From CAZJGG01 sp964545475 (GTDB taxonomy: Bacteria > Bacillota > Clostridia > Lachnospirales > JAISER01): a stretch of DNA of 60,797 bases. The position numbers and the translations under genes are program-made. The stretch is from positions 1 through 60,797 of the forward strand of contig CAZJGG010000009.1 of the NCBI GenBank assembly GCA_964545475.1, read 5' to 3'. The notes under the pieces were generated by a model that was not told the DNA's origin, ran no database searches, and was given only the letters and a program-made list of their open reading frames with translations. This document shows positions 35,362-43,670 of the stretch, piece by piece (the first letter of the stretch is position 1; every line of letters begins with the position of its first letter).

Positions 35362-35592
35362 ATGAGCTTAAAGGATTTACAGGTTGGTAAAAGCGCACGC
35401 ATTATTGCCGTTGGCGGCGAAGGTGCATTACGCCGCCGCCTTTTAGATATGGGCATTACGCCAAAAACTATTGTTACATTAAGAAAAACCGCACCTATGG
35501 GCGACCCTTTGGAAATTAAACTTCGAGGTTATATATTAACTTTACGCCGTGAAGACGCAGAAAGGATTGCCATTGAGGAGGTCTCAATATGA
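35362..35592 (+). CDS. feoA: Ferrous iron transport protein FeoA
   Basis: A 76-residue SH3-like cytoplasmic protein needed for FeoB function. Seen: ARIIAVGGEGALRRRLLDMGITP and the C-terminal IKLRGYILTLRREDAERI. The stop codon overlaps the feoB start in ATGA, so the two are translationally coupled. Ribosome site caggagg. Confidence 0.95.
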   Translation: MSLKDLQVGKSARIIAVGGEGALRRRLLDMGITPKTIVTLRKTAPMGDPLEIKLRGYILTLRREDAERIAIEEVSI

Positions 35593-37727
35593 TCTTTGCG
35601 CTTGTTGGCAACCAAAACTGCGGCAAAACTACTCTTTTTAATCAACTTACCGGTGCAAACCAACATGTGGGTAATTTTCCCGGTGTTACTGTGGAGCAAA
35701 AAAGCGGAAGCGTAAAAAAACACACTGATGTTTCTGTTGTGGATTTACCCGGCGTTTATTCGCTTTCTCCCTATACAAACGAAGAAATTATTACAAGAGA
35801 TTTTATATTAAAAGGTAAGCCCGACGGTATTATTAATATTATCGACTCTACAAATATTGAACGTAATCTTTACTTGACTTTGCAACTAACTGAACTTGGC
35901 ATTCCCATGGTGCTTGCAGTTAACATGATGGATGAACTTACAGCAAGCGGCGGCGGTATTCAAATTGAAAAGTTTTCAACAGAACTTGGAATACCCACTA
36001 TTCCCATAAGTGCCGCAAAAAACGAGGGTGTTGGCGATTTAATTACCGCTGCTATCCAAGTTGTAAAGCAACAAATAAAACCTCAAAAAATAGATTTTTG
36101 TGATGGTGCAGTTCACCGCTGTTTGCATGGCATGGCACATCTCATTGAAGACCATGCAAAGCAAGCAGAAATTCCCGTTCGGTTTGCCGCCGTCAAGCTC
36201 ATTGAAGGCGATGAACCAATTACAAAAATATTGGCTTTAGATGAAAACGAGATAGAAACAATTGAGCATTGCATTCATGAAATGGAAACAGAGCTTGGAA
36301 CAGACCGTTTGGCGGCTCTTGCGGATATGCGTTACGTATTTATTGAAAACTTGTGCCATAAAGCCGTTACAAAACCCCCTGAAAGCAGAGAAGAAATTAG
36401 AAGCACTAAAATAGACCGGCTACTGACCCACAAGTATTTAGGAATACCTGTCTTTTTTGGAATTATATTTGCTATTTTTTGGTTGACATTTAATGTGGTG
36501 GGGCTACTCCTAAGTGATTTGCTTGCCATTGGCATTGACGGTTTAACTTCACTTGCTGATAACGCACTTTTAGCTATGGGTATTAACCCTATTATTCAAG
36601 ACTTAATTATAAACGGTGTATTTGCCGGAGTTGGCGCAGTATTATCATTCCTGCCAATTATCGTTACACTTTTCTTCTTTTTATCACTGCTGGAGGACAG
36701 CGGATATATGGCAAGAGTGTCCTTTATAATGGATAAGCCAATGCGAAAGCTTGGGTTATCCGGCAAAAGCTTTGTACCGCTTTTAATTGGCTTTGGCTGT
36801 TCTGTCCCGGCGATTATGGCTACAAGGACGTTATCCGGCGAACGTGACCGCAGGCTTACAATACTTCTCATTCCGTTCATGAGCTGTTCTGCAAAACTTC
36901 CGGTTTACGCTTTATTTGCCGCCGCTTTTTTCCCAAACAACGCTGCCCTTGTTATGATGGGGTTATACCTATCAGGAGTGCTGCTTGCTATTATCGTTGG
37001 GCTTGCCCTTAAAAATACTGCGTTTCATGGCAATTCCATACCGTTTATTATGGAGCTGCCAAACTACCGTCTGCCTTCTCCAAAAAATGTCTGGCTTTTA
37101 CTTTGGGACAAGGCAAAAGACTTTTTGCAACGGGCGTTTACAGTTATTTTCGTGGCAAGTATTGTAATTTGGTTTCTGCAAACTTTTAATTTCCGCCTTA
37201 ATATTGCAGATGCGCCTAATGAAAGCATTCTCTCTGCCCTTGGTGGAATAATTGCAGTTATTTTAAAACCCCTTGGCTTTGGGGACTGGCGTGCGGCTAC
37301 TGCCCTGGTTAGCGGTTTTATGGCAAAAGAAGCTGTTGTGGGAACTCTTGGCGTTTTAACCGGGCAATCCTCTGACAATTTAGCAGGTGGGCTTAGTATG
37401 ATGTTTACACCGCTTTCAGCCGCAAGTTTTCTTGTGTTTACCTTGTTGTATACTCCATGTATTGCGGCAGTTGCGGCAGTTAAACGTGAGCTTGGAAACG
37501 TTTGGACAATGGGTATTGTTTTGTTCCAACTGGCTTTTGCATGGGTTTGTGCGTTTTTAGTGTATCAAACCGGGAAATTGTTTTTATTAAATATTGATAT
37601 AAATATCAAAGATATTGTACTTGTAGCAGTTATAGTTTTCGGAATTGTCATTTCTATACGCCGAATACTAAAGTCAAAATCAGGTTGCCACGGGCACTGT
37701 GAAAAATGTGAACATTGTACAAAATAA
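35589..37727 (+). CDS. feoB: Ferrous iron transporter FeoB
   Basis: A 712-residue Fe(II) importer. N-terminal G-protein domain: GNQNCGKTTLFNQLTG (G1), VDLPGVYSLSPYTNEE (G3) and NMMDE (G4 region), followed by a GDP-dissociation-inhibitor-like helical part and a membrane domain with two gate motifs (GFGCSVPAIMATRTL and LLYTPCIAAVAAVKRE). A cysteine/histidine-rich tail (CHGHCEKCEHC) ends the protein and may take part in metal handling. Iron-responsive control is expected from the operators upstream of feoA. Confidence 0.97.
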   Translation: MIFALVGNQNCGKTTLFNQLTGANQHVGNFPGVTVEQKSGSVKKHTDVSVVDLPGVYSLSPYTNEEIITRDFILKGKPDGIINIIDSTNIERNLYLTLQLTELGIPMVLAVNMMDELTASGGGIQIEKFSTELGIPTIPISAAKNEGVGDLITAAIQVVKQQIKPQKIDFCDGAVHRCLHGMAHLIEDHAKQAEIPVRFAAVKLIEGDEPITKILALDENEIETIEHCIHEMETELGTDRLAALADMRYVFIENLCHKAVTKPPESREEIRSTKIDRLLTHKYLGIPVFFGIIFAIFWLTFNVVGLLLSDLLAIGIDGLTSLADNALLAMGINPIIQDLIINGVFAGVGAVLSFLPIIVTLFFFLSLLEDSGYMARVSFIMDKPMRKLGLSGKSFVPLLIGFGCSVPAIMATRTLSGERDRRLTILLIPFMSCSAKLPVYALFAAAFFPNNAALVMMGLYLSGVLLAIIVGLALKNTAFHGNSIPFIMELPNYRLPSPKNVWLLLWDKAKDFLQRAFTVIFVASIVIWFLQTFNFRLNIADAPNESILSALGGIIAVILKPLGFGDWRAATALVSGFMAKEAVVGTLGVLTGQSSDNLAGGLSMMFTPLSAASFLVFTLLYTPCIAAVAAVKRELGNVWTMGIVLFQLAFAWVCAFLVYQTGKLFLLNIDINIKDIVLVAVIVFGIVISIRRILKSKSGCHGHCEKCEHCTK

Positions 37728-37756
37728 GAGCTTAATAGAATTTATACGATGTAATT

Positions 37757-37783
37757 GATGCTATGGGTGAACCATAGCGTCTT
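37757..37783 (+). terminator. Terminator after feoB
   Basis: GATGCTATGG pairs with CCATAGCGTC, then TTTTTTATT. Confidence 0.85.
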
Positions 37784-37810
37784 TTTTATTGTCCAAAAAC
37801 AATCCATCAA

Positions 37811-37860
37811 GGGCGTGTTGAATATTGATTAAAAAATTTCAAAACGATGTAAACACGCCC
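37811..37860. mobile_element. Shortened family A MITE-like element
   Basis: GGGCGTGTTGAATATTGATT matches the left end of 12058-12163 and continues similarly to ATGTAAACACGCCC, where it stops; the second half is missing. It lies between feoB and spoIIGA. The gap 37728-38014 also holds the feoB terminator; I see nothing else there. Confidence 0.7.
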
Positions 37861-38014
37861 ATCAAAACAAAAAATGTCGCATAATTTTAAATACATAAAT
37901 TGTTTATATGACAAAATTTTTAAAAAAATTTTGTTACTATTACTATGCCAATGTCACTTTTTCTTTATCACCTCACGTATGTGCAACACTACCCGTTTTA
38001 TTAGGGGGTATATC

Positions 38015-38926
38015 ATGGAAATTTATGCAGATGTAGTTTTTTTTATTAATTTTTTTATGGATTTTTTTATTTTATTTGTTGTTGGAAAGTTATCTCACAG
38101 GGTAATAAAAATAAAACGTTTATTAGCAGCCGGTTTTTTTATGGCTTTAACTTATTGCCTATTAATGTTTTTAACAGCTTTACATACGTATTTAAATATT
38201 TTTGCTTCTGTAACTATTTTAGCTTTAGGGATTTTCATTGCCTTTAAGCCCGAAAAAGTTAAGGAGTTTTTAAAGCTTATAGCGTTTTCTTATATCTCCT
38301 CTTTTGCAATCGGCGGAATAGCTATGTTTCTATTTTATTTTGTAAACATGCCGGATGTTCTTGGCAATATTGCCGGCGTTACATTAGGGAATTTCTCGCT
38401 TAAATTGCTTATAACATCTACATGCTTCTTTTACATAATTTTAAAGCTATCTTATAGCTGGTATAAAAGAGTAATTATAAAAAAACAAGTATTTTATTCT
38501 GTAAAAATATTTTTAGATGAAAGCGATGTGCTTTTTACAGCACTTTTAGATACAGGCAACTCCCTTTACGACCCTATATCAAATTCCCCTGTAATTATTG
38601 CGGAATTTAATGCGGTAAAGAATTTTTTGCCTGACAAAATAAAGCTTATATATTACGAAAATAACGAAGATGACTTAACAAAGCTTTTGGGTAACATTAC
38701 AGAAAGTTCAGGGTTTGCAGGAAGAATCCGCATGATACCTTTTGCAAGCATCGGCAAGAAAAATGGTCTTATTATCGGTTTTAGACCTGATAAAATTGAA
38801 ATAACATTAAATGAAAATACAGTAACAGAAAATAACGTTATCGTTGGGATATACAACTGTATTTTGGCAAAAGACGGTTCTTATCAGGGACTTTTACATC
38901 CTGAGTTAATAAAAAAGGCAAGTTAA
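38015..38926 (+). CDS. spoIIGA: Sporulation sigma-E processing peptidase SpoIIGA
   Basis: A 303-residue membrane aspartic protease that cleaves the pro-sequence from SigE after asymmetric division. Seen: about five N-terminal membrane helices starting YADVVFFINFFMDFFILF, then a cytoplasmic aspartic protease domain with the active-site motif LLDTGNSLYDPIS. Start at 38015 follows aggggg; an upstream in-frame extension lacks a ribosome site. The sigE gene follows after a family B palindrome. Expression is expected under Spo0A/SigA control in the predivisional cell (family knowledge). Confidence 0.95.
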   Translation: MEIYADVVFFINFFMDFFILFVVGKLSHRVIKIKRLLAAGFFMALTYCLLMFLTALHTYLNIFASVTILALGIFIAFKPEKVKEFLKLIAFSYISSFAIGGIAMFLFYFVNMPDVLGNIAGVTLGNFSLKLLITSTCFFYIILKLSYSWYKRVIIKKQVFYSVKIFLDESDVLFTALLDTGNSLYDPISNSPVIIAEFNAVKNFLPDKIKLIYYENNEDDLTKLLGNITESSGFAGRIRMIPFASIGKKNGLIIGFRPDKIEITLNENTVTENNVIVGIYNCILAKDGSYQGLLHPELIKKAS

Positions 38927-38929
38927 GAC

Positions 38930-39096
38930 TAGACCTCTTCCGAAACTCGCTGTCGTCGTATTTGCGAGGAAATTTTTCGTTTTGCAAGGAAGAGGGAAGC
39001 GGGCATACTAAGCACCGTATGTACGTTTCCCTCTGACGTAGTCAAAACGGAAAATTCGCCGCAAAAACGGCGGCATGGAGTTTCGGAAGAGGTCTA
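38930..39096. mobile_element. Family B palindromic element (copy 3), between spoIIGA and sigE
   Basis: Ends TAGACCTCTTCCGAAACTC and reverse complement. Internal pairing includes GTTTTG with CAAAAC and AGAGGGAA with TTTCCCTCT; AGGAAG and CTGACG interrupt the stem as in copy 2 although the stem bases differ. It begins 3 bases after the spoIIGA stop and ends 21 bases before the sigE start. Confidence 0.8.
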
Positions 39097-39117
39097 CTAT
39101 AAAAGGAGGAGGATAAC

Positions 39118-39855
39118 ATGCTTCAATTTAAGATTTTTTATTACAAAGCAAAAGACATGGCGGTTAAGCTTTTTATGAAAATTAACGGCAAAGAGGAGGA
39201 CACAATTTTTTATATTGGCGGAAACGAGATTTTGCCGTCTCCGTTAAATGCGGAAGAAGAAGCGGATTTGCTTGAAAAGCTTGGGACGGGCCAAGATTTA
39301 CAGGCTAAGTCCATTTTAATTGAAAGAAATTTGCGCCTTGTCGTTTACATAGCAAGAAAGTTTGAAAATACGGGAGTTAACGTTGAAGATTTAATATCAA
39401 TTGGCACAATAGGGCTTATTAAAGCTATAAACACTTTTAAAACAGATAAAAAGATAAAGCTTGCAACCTATGCCTCCCGCTGTATTGAAAACGAAATTTT
39501 AATGTATTTACGCCGAAATACAAAAACTAAAACAGAGGTTTCCATAGATGAACCACTTAACGTTGACTGGGAGGGAAACGAGCTTTTGCTTTCAGACATT
39601 TTGGGAACAGATGTGGATATAATATATAAAGATATTGAAGATGAAGTTGACAGAGATTTACTAAATAAAGCAATTGATAAACTTTCAAAGCGTGAAAGAA
39701 AAATTGTTGAGCTGCGTTTCGGAATAAACTCTAACGGCAATGAAATGACGCAAAAAGAAGTAGCGGATATGATGGGCATATCCCAATCATACATATCCCG
39801 GCTGGAGAAGAAAATTATTTCAAGGCTAAAAAAAGAAATAAGCAAAATGGTTTAA
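39118..39855 (+). CDS. sigE: RNA polymerase sporulation sigma factor SigE
   Basis: A 245-residue sigma-70 family factor for the early mother cell. An N-terminal pro-sequence (about the first 25-30 residues) precedes FYIGGNEILPSPLNAEEEAD. Region 2 holds RNLRLVVYIARKFENTGVNVEDLISIG in part (NLRLVVYIARKF, GTIGLIKAINTF), region 4 holds KRERKIVELRFGI and MMGISQSYISRLEKK. Ribosome site aaaggagga. In many Clostridia sigG follows sigE; here a 58-codon gene does instead. Confidence 0.95.
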   Translation: MLQFKIFYYKAKDMAVKLFMKINGKEEDTIFYIGGNEILPSPLNAEEEADLLEKLGTGQDLQAKSILIERNLRLVVYIARKFENTGVNVEDLISIGTIGLIKAINTFKTDKKIKLATYASRCIENEILMYLRRNTKTKTEVSIDEPLNVDWEGNELLLSDILGTDVDIIYKDIEDEVDRDLLNKAIDKLSKRERKIVELRFGINSNGNEMTQKEVADMMGISQSYISRLEKKIISRLKKEISKMV

Positions 39856-39916
39856 TAAAATAATCTTGTTTAATATTTTTATTTTTTATGCACAAACTAT
39901 AACCGAGGTGATAGAT

Positions 39917-40093
39917 TTGTCTAAAAAATATGATGGGCTTAGCAGCCTTATAAACAGTGAAAGTGAAGCAAAAAGTTATTACAACTCTTTACCGGAATAT
40001 GTTAGAGAACAAATAAGTACCCGTGGTCAAAACGTAAATTCTTACCAATCTTTAAGAGATTATGCCGAGAATTTATTACGTGGAGACATTTAG
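39917..40093 (+). CDS. Small protein of unknown function after sigE
   Basis: A 58-residue polar protein read from TTG, with gaggtgat about 6 bases before it; an open frame upstream lacks a ribosome site. It contains SYYNSLPEYVREQISTRG and YAENLLRGDI, likely two short helices. I do not recognise a characterised family. It is separated from sigE by 61 bases and followed by a strong terminator, so probably shares the spoIIGA-sigE transcript. Confidence 0.7.
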   Translation: MSKKYDGLSSLINSESEAKSYYNSLPEYVREQISTRGQNVNSYQSLRDYAENLLRGDI

Positions 40094-40095
40094 TC

Positions 40096-40131
40096 AAAAA
40101 GGCGAGGGCTGAACCAGTCCTCGCCTTTTTT
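40096..40131. terminator. Bidirectional terminator
   Basis: AAAAAGGCGAGG pairs with CCTCGCCTTTTT around an interrupted loop, between the convergent small gene and glnS. Confidence 0.9.
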
Positions 40132-40141
40132 ATAATCAACC

Positions 40142-41794
40142 TTACTCAGGTTTATAAGAGCTTTTAAGAGAAACAATTCTATTAAAAACTAAATTATCTG
40201 TAGCAGTTTTCTTATAGTCAAGACAAAAATAACCGTTTCTTAAAAATTGGAATCTGTCGTCAGGTATTGCGCTGTTTATTGCCGGTTCTGCTACAGCGTT
40301 TTCCATAACTATAAGGGAATTAGGGTTTTCTCTGTATCCAGATTCAGATTCATCATCGTCAAAAACAAGGTAATCAAGGAGGTTAACAGTTATGTTAACA
40401 GCGTGAGATACGCTTACCCAATGTATTGTTCCTTTAACTTTTCTGCCTGTAAAACCGGAGCCGCTTTTTGTTTCCGGGTCGTACGTGCAGTGAAGCTCAA
40501 CAATTTTTCCCGTCTCATCTTTTATAACTTCGTTACAGGTTATAAAATATGCTCCTTTAAGGCGCACTTCCTGCCCAATTGTAAGGCGGAAAAACTTTTT
40601 AGGGGCATCTTCCATAAAATCGTCTCGTTCCACATAAATCTCTCTGGAAAATGGTACTTCTCTATTACCCATTTCAGGATTTTCCGGGTTATTTTCGATT
40701 GTCATCATTTCAACTTGCCTCTCTGGGTAGTTTGTAATAACAACTTTTATCGGGTCAATAACAGCCATAACAGCTTTTGCTTTAGGCTTTAAGTCCTCTC
40801 TTACACAGTGTTCTAAAAGAGCAATGTCAACTTTGCTGTTGGCTTTAGAAACCCCTACTTTATCGCAAAAATTACGTATTGCCTCTGGCGTGTATCCTTT
40901 ACGGCGTATTCCGGAAAGGGTTGCAAGGCGTGGGTCGTCCCAGCCGTCTGCTATGCCGTCTTCCACAAGCTTACGCATATACCGCTTGCCCATAATTGTA
41001 TTTGTAAGCTGAAGCTTAGCAAATTCGCTTTGCCTTGGCACAGGGTCAAACCCACCGACTTCATTAATATACCAATCGTATAGTGGGCGGTGATCTTCAA
41101 ATTCCAAAGAACAAAGAGAATGAGTTACCCCTTCTATAGCATCCTCCAATGGGTGAGCATAGTCGTACATAGGGTAAATGCACCATTTGTCCCCGGTGTT
41201 ATGGTGTGTCATATGGGCGATTCTGTAAATTACTGGGTCACGCATATTCATGTTTGGAGAAGCCATGTCTATTTTAGCCCTTAATGTTCTAGCTCCGTCA
41301 GCAAATTCTCCGTTTTTCATGCGTTCAAATAAATCCAGGCTTTCTTCTATTGGGCGGTTTCTGTAAGGGCTTTCTTTACCCGGCTCGCTTAAAGTTCCTC
41401 TAGATTTTTTAACTTCTTCCGCTGTTAAATCGCAAACAAAAGCTTTACCTTTTTTAATTAAGCGTATTGCAAATTCATACATTTGCTCAAAATAATCAGA
41501 AGCAAAATAAAGCCTGTCCTCCCAGTCAAAGCCAAGCCATTTAATATCTTTCTTAATTGCTTCAACGTATTCTGTATCCTCTTTTGCAGGGTTTGTGTCA
41601 TCAAAGCGCAAATTACATTTTCCGCCGTAAAGCTCTGCCATGCCAAAATTTATGCAAATAGCCTTTGCATGGCCTATGTGCAAATAACCGTTTGGCTCGG
41701 GCGGAAAACGAGTACGCAGTTTATTATAGTCCCCTTTTAAATCTTCATGTATAAACTGGTGCAGCCAACTGCCAGTTTCTTTTAAATTTTCCAT
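40142..41794 (-). CDS. glnS: Glutaminyl-tRNA synthetase
   Basis: A 550-residue class I synthetase that charges tRNA-Gln. Seen: FPPEPNGYLHIGHAKAI (HIGH motif), LRFDDTNPAKED, and TIMGKRYMRKLV, the variant of KMSKS found in GlnRS; C-terminal anticodon-binding beta-barrels with the final region RNGYFCLDYK. The presence of GlnRS suggests direct charging rather than only the GatCAB route. Ribosome site aaaaaggag. A small zinc-ribbon-like gene lies 14 bases upstream on the same strand. Confidence 0.97.
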   Translation of the reverse strand: MENLKETGSWLHQFIHEDLKGDYNKLRTRFPPEPNGYLHIGHAKAICINFGMAELYGGKCNLRFDDTNPAKEDTEYVEAIKKDIKWLGFDWEDRLYFASDYFEQMYEFAIRLIKKGKAFVCDLTAEEVKKSRGTLSEPGKESPYRNRPIEESLDLFERMKNGEFADGARTLRAKIDMASPNMNMRDPVIYRIAHMTHHNTGDKWCIYPMYDYAHPLEDAIEGVTHSLCSLEFEDHRPLYDWYINEVGGFDPVPRQSEFAKLQLTNTIMGKRYMRKLVEDGIADGWDDPRLATLSGIRRKGYTPEAIRNFCDKVGVSKANSKVDIALLEHCVREDLKPKAKAVMAVIDPIKVVITNYPERQVEMMTIENNPENPEMGNREVPFSREIYVERDDFMEDAPKKFFRLTIGQEVRLKGAYFITCNEVIKDETGKIVELHCTYDPETKSGSGFTGRKVKGTIHWVSVSHAVNITVNLLDYLVFDDDESESGYRENPNSLIVMENAVAEPAINSAIPDDRFQFLRNGYFCLDYKKTATDNLVFNRIVSLKSSYKPE

Positions 41795-41808
41795 GGTTTT
41801 TCTCCTTT

Positions 41809-42039
41809 TTATGTGTTTTTTTCATCAAAATCGTTATGAAACAATAATGTTCCGCAATCTGGACAATTCCCTATTCTTACTATTTTTCCCGTTTTTTCAT
41901 CTTTTATAGTATAATCCATACGGATTACGGAATTTTTGTCATTTTCCGGGCAATAATGTGTATCGTAATAAAAATTGCTTGTTTCAATGCGGTTTTCCGC
42001 TAATTTTATCATCTGTTCAATTATGTTAAGTAGTTCCAA
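41809..42039 (-). CDS. Small CPxCG protein of unknown function
   Basis: A 76-residue protein with a helical N-terminus, a strand IVRIGN and then CPDCGTLLFHNDFDEK; a single cysteine (HYCPEN) is nearer the start. CPDCG hints at a half zinc ribbon. It is 14 bases upstream of glnS and probably co-transcribed. No family recognised. Confidence 0.65.
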   Translation of the reverse strand: MELLNIIEQMIKLAENRIETSNFYYDTHYCPENDKNSVIRMDYTIKDEKTGKIVRIGNCPDCGTLLFHNDFDEKNT

Positions 42040-42128
42040 TATAAAAACCCCGATTATAGCAATTTTATTTAATGCAGTCCAATGAATTAGTAAATTGCTA
42101 TGTTAATAATTGATTACTATATTTATAC

Positions 42129-42167
42129 ATTATTATTAGACTTTTTACAAGGGGCATGTTGAAAAAA
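42129..42167. repeat. 39-bp direct repeat, left copy
   Basis: Contains attagactttttacaagg and gcatgttgaaaaaa; repeated in the same orientation at 43017-43055. The 297-base gap 42040-42336 holds this repeat and the hairpin at 42177-42212; I see no gene in it. Confidence 0.85.
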
Positions 42168-42176
42168 TGTTTGAAA

Positions 42177-42212
42177 ATAAAATAACAGGCACTTATGCAA
42201 AGTGCCTGTTAT
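42177..42212 (-). terminator. Hairpin, likely minus-strand terminator
   Basis: ATAACAGGCACTT pairs with AAGTGCCTGTTAT, with TTTTATTTTC following on the minus strand. It lies downstream of the decayed toxin gene. Confidence 0.7.
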
Positions 42213-42336
42213 CCTTATAATATCTCGCCTATCCGAGGCAAGATCTTTCTTGTGATGCTAGTATATTATTTTTTTATAAATTTATTCCCTATTTCCAATA
42301 GAGAATTTTTATTGTAATATAATTATGGCATAACGT

Positions 42337-43010
42337 CTAGTGCTTGTCAAGCATTTCATCAATTTTATCTATTATGTTTTCCTCATTATCTACGTTTAAC
42401 TTTATCATTATTTCTTTCAGTTTATCTTCGGCTATATTTCTTTGAGTCTTAATTTTTTGAATATATTCTACTTTATCGTTAAGCTTATCTGAAATTTCAT
42501 TATAGTATGTATATAGGTTTAATTGTTTAGCAATAGCCTCATCAATAGCTTTTATTTCAGAATTAGATAGAGTCGCAATATAATTAGTTAATCTCGCTTT
42601 ACTAACACATAATATATTAGAAACATTAACTTTGCCATCTAATATAACCTCATCTTCCTCATTTTTAATTGTATTTATCGGTACAAGACAAGGGACTGTG
42701 CTAGTATCATGGGTAATAGGGACAACAATAGTATTAGGAGATTTTATGTTAATAACATCTTTTTGAATTATCACGCATGGACGTGGACTTTCTTTGCTCA
42801 TTTCACTACCAACATTGTAGCCAAAATGACACCAATATACTTGACCTCTTTTTACTTTGCGAGTTTTTGCATTTTCAGTAATCGAATCTAAATATAGCTT
42901 AGTTTTTAACCATTCTAAATATTATTGAGTTTTTGATAAATCAATATTCAAAATTGGAGCTCCCTCTTTTACAGTTGTTCTCTCGCTCTCAGTCTTCTCA
43001 AGTAAAAATA
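42337..43010 (-). pseudogene. PemK/MazF family toxin with nonsense codon near its N-terminus
   Basis: The reading frame encodes KRGQVYWCHFGYNVGSE, RPCVIIQKDVIN, IVVPIT, and ILCVSKARLTNYIATLS, the conserved blocks of MazF-type endoribonucleases, then a charged coiled-coil tail of about 50 residues. The first in-frame ATG (42801) lies after the essential first strand, so translation from it would lose RGQVYW. Further upstream the frame continues convincingly (EWLKTKLYLDSITENAKT) until a TAA at 42922-42924, beyond which it is open again to about 43010. I read this as a long MazF-like gene inactivated by a stop. No antitoxin gene is adjacent. The block lies between 39-bp direct repeats. Confidence 0.7.
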
Positions 43011-43016
43011 CTATAT

Positions 43017-43055
43017 ATTATTATTAGACTTTTTACAAGGGGCATGTTGAAAAAA
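43017..43055. repeat. 39-bp direct repeat, right copy
   Basis: Same orientation as 42129-42167, 888 bp apart. The N-terminal end of the toxin frame fades out at this boundary. Confidence 0.85.
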
Positions 43056-43091
43056 ATATGAAATAGATGTAAAATAATAATGGTGATTGCT

Positions 43092-43562
43092 ATGTTTGCA
43101 TTTAAAATTATTGAGCAGGAAGTTAAGCCGTTTATGAACAAGCTTTTGCGGGAGGAAGCCTTTGATAAATTTGAGGTGCGTGGGGCTGAAATCTGGGCAG
43201 TTACAAAGTTTTCAATAAACGGAGCTTTAAACAAGGAATATATTGAAGTTGGCGGAGAACCCCTAACTCGTTCTTTTTGTTTGTGGCAAGAAATTAAGCC
43301 TTACATATTGTTTATTATTAAAAACAATAAACGGCCTAAGTTTTTTAAACTAACTTTGTCTTATCCTCAGGGACATGTAGAAAGTGTTCACGAAAACGCT
43401 CAAGCACTTTTTATTAACATTACATTTGAAAATAACGAAATTTTGTGCACTACAGCCACATCTGAGAAAAATTTCAGCCTTGAAAAAATTGTAGATGTTG
43501 TTTGGGAAAACAGAATAAGAAATTTTCTTAAAAAAAATGGTATAGCTGTTATTGAATTATGA
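43092..43562 (+). CDS. DUF5721-like protein of unknown function
   Basis: About 156 residues, cytoplasmic, no membrane segment. It contains FEVRGAEIWAVTKFSINGAL and LCLWQEIKPYILFIIKN-type residues CLWQEIKPYILFIIK. I believe it belongs to the clostridial DUF5721 family but cannot confirm. I start at 43092, since ggtgat lies 5 bases upstream; ATG 43080 is also possible. It precedes htpG, and a CIRCE palindrome begins 12 bases after its stop. Confidence 0.6.
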   Translation: MFAFKIIEQEVKPFMNKLLREEAFDKFEVRGAEIWAVTKFSINGALNKEYIEVGGEPLTRSFCLWQEIKPYILFIIKNNKRPKFFKLTLSYPQGHVESVHENAQALFINITFENNEILCTTATSEKNFSLEKIVDVVWENRIRNFLKKNGIAVIEL

Positions 43563-43573
43563 TTTTAAAGTTA

Positions 43574-43600
43574 TTAGCACTCACTTTGGTTGAGTGCTAA
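43574..43600 (+). promoter_or_regulatory. CIRCE operator (HrcA site) before htpG
   Basis: TTAGCACTC, nine bases, GAGTGCTAA: an exact match to the CIRCE consensus. It is followed by TTTTTT, so it may also terminate the gene upstream. Confidence 0.9.
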
Positions 43601-43607
43601 TTTTTTA

Positions 43608-43636
43608 TTGACTTTTCTCAAATTATAATTTAAAAT
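43608..43636 (+). promoter_or_regulatory. Promoter of htpG
   Basis: TTGACT (43608-43613) and TAAAAT (43631-43636) with 17-base spacing, directly downstream of CIRCE. Confidence 0.7.
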
Positions 43637-43670
43637 TAATAAAAGATAAAAACAAGGAGTGATATTTCTA

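Noticed and set aside
37874..38014. N-terminal extension of SpoIIGA
   Set aside because: No ribosome site, and the family starts at the ATG at 38015 with aggggg before it.
42337..42801. Intact MazF toxin starting at ATG 42801
   Set aside because: This start would omit the conserved RGQVYW strand that is encoded just upstream but cut off by TAA.
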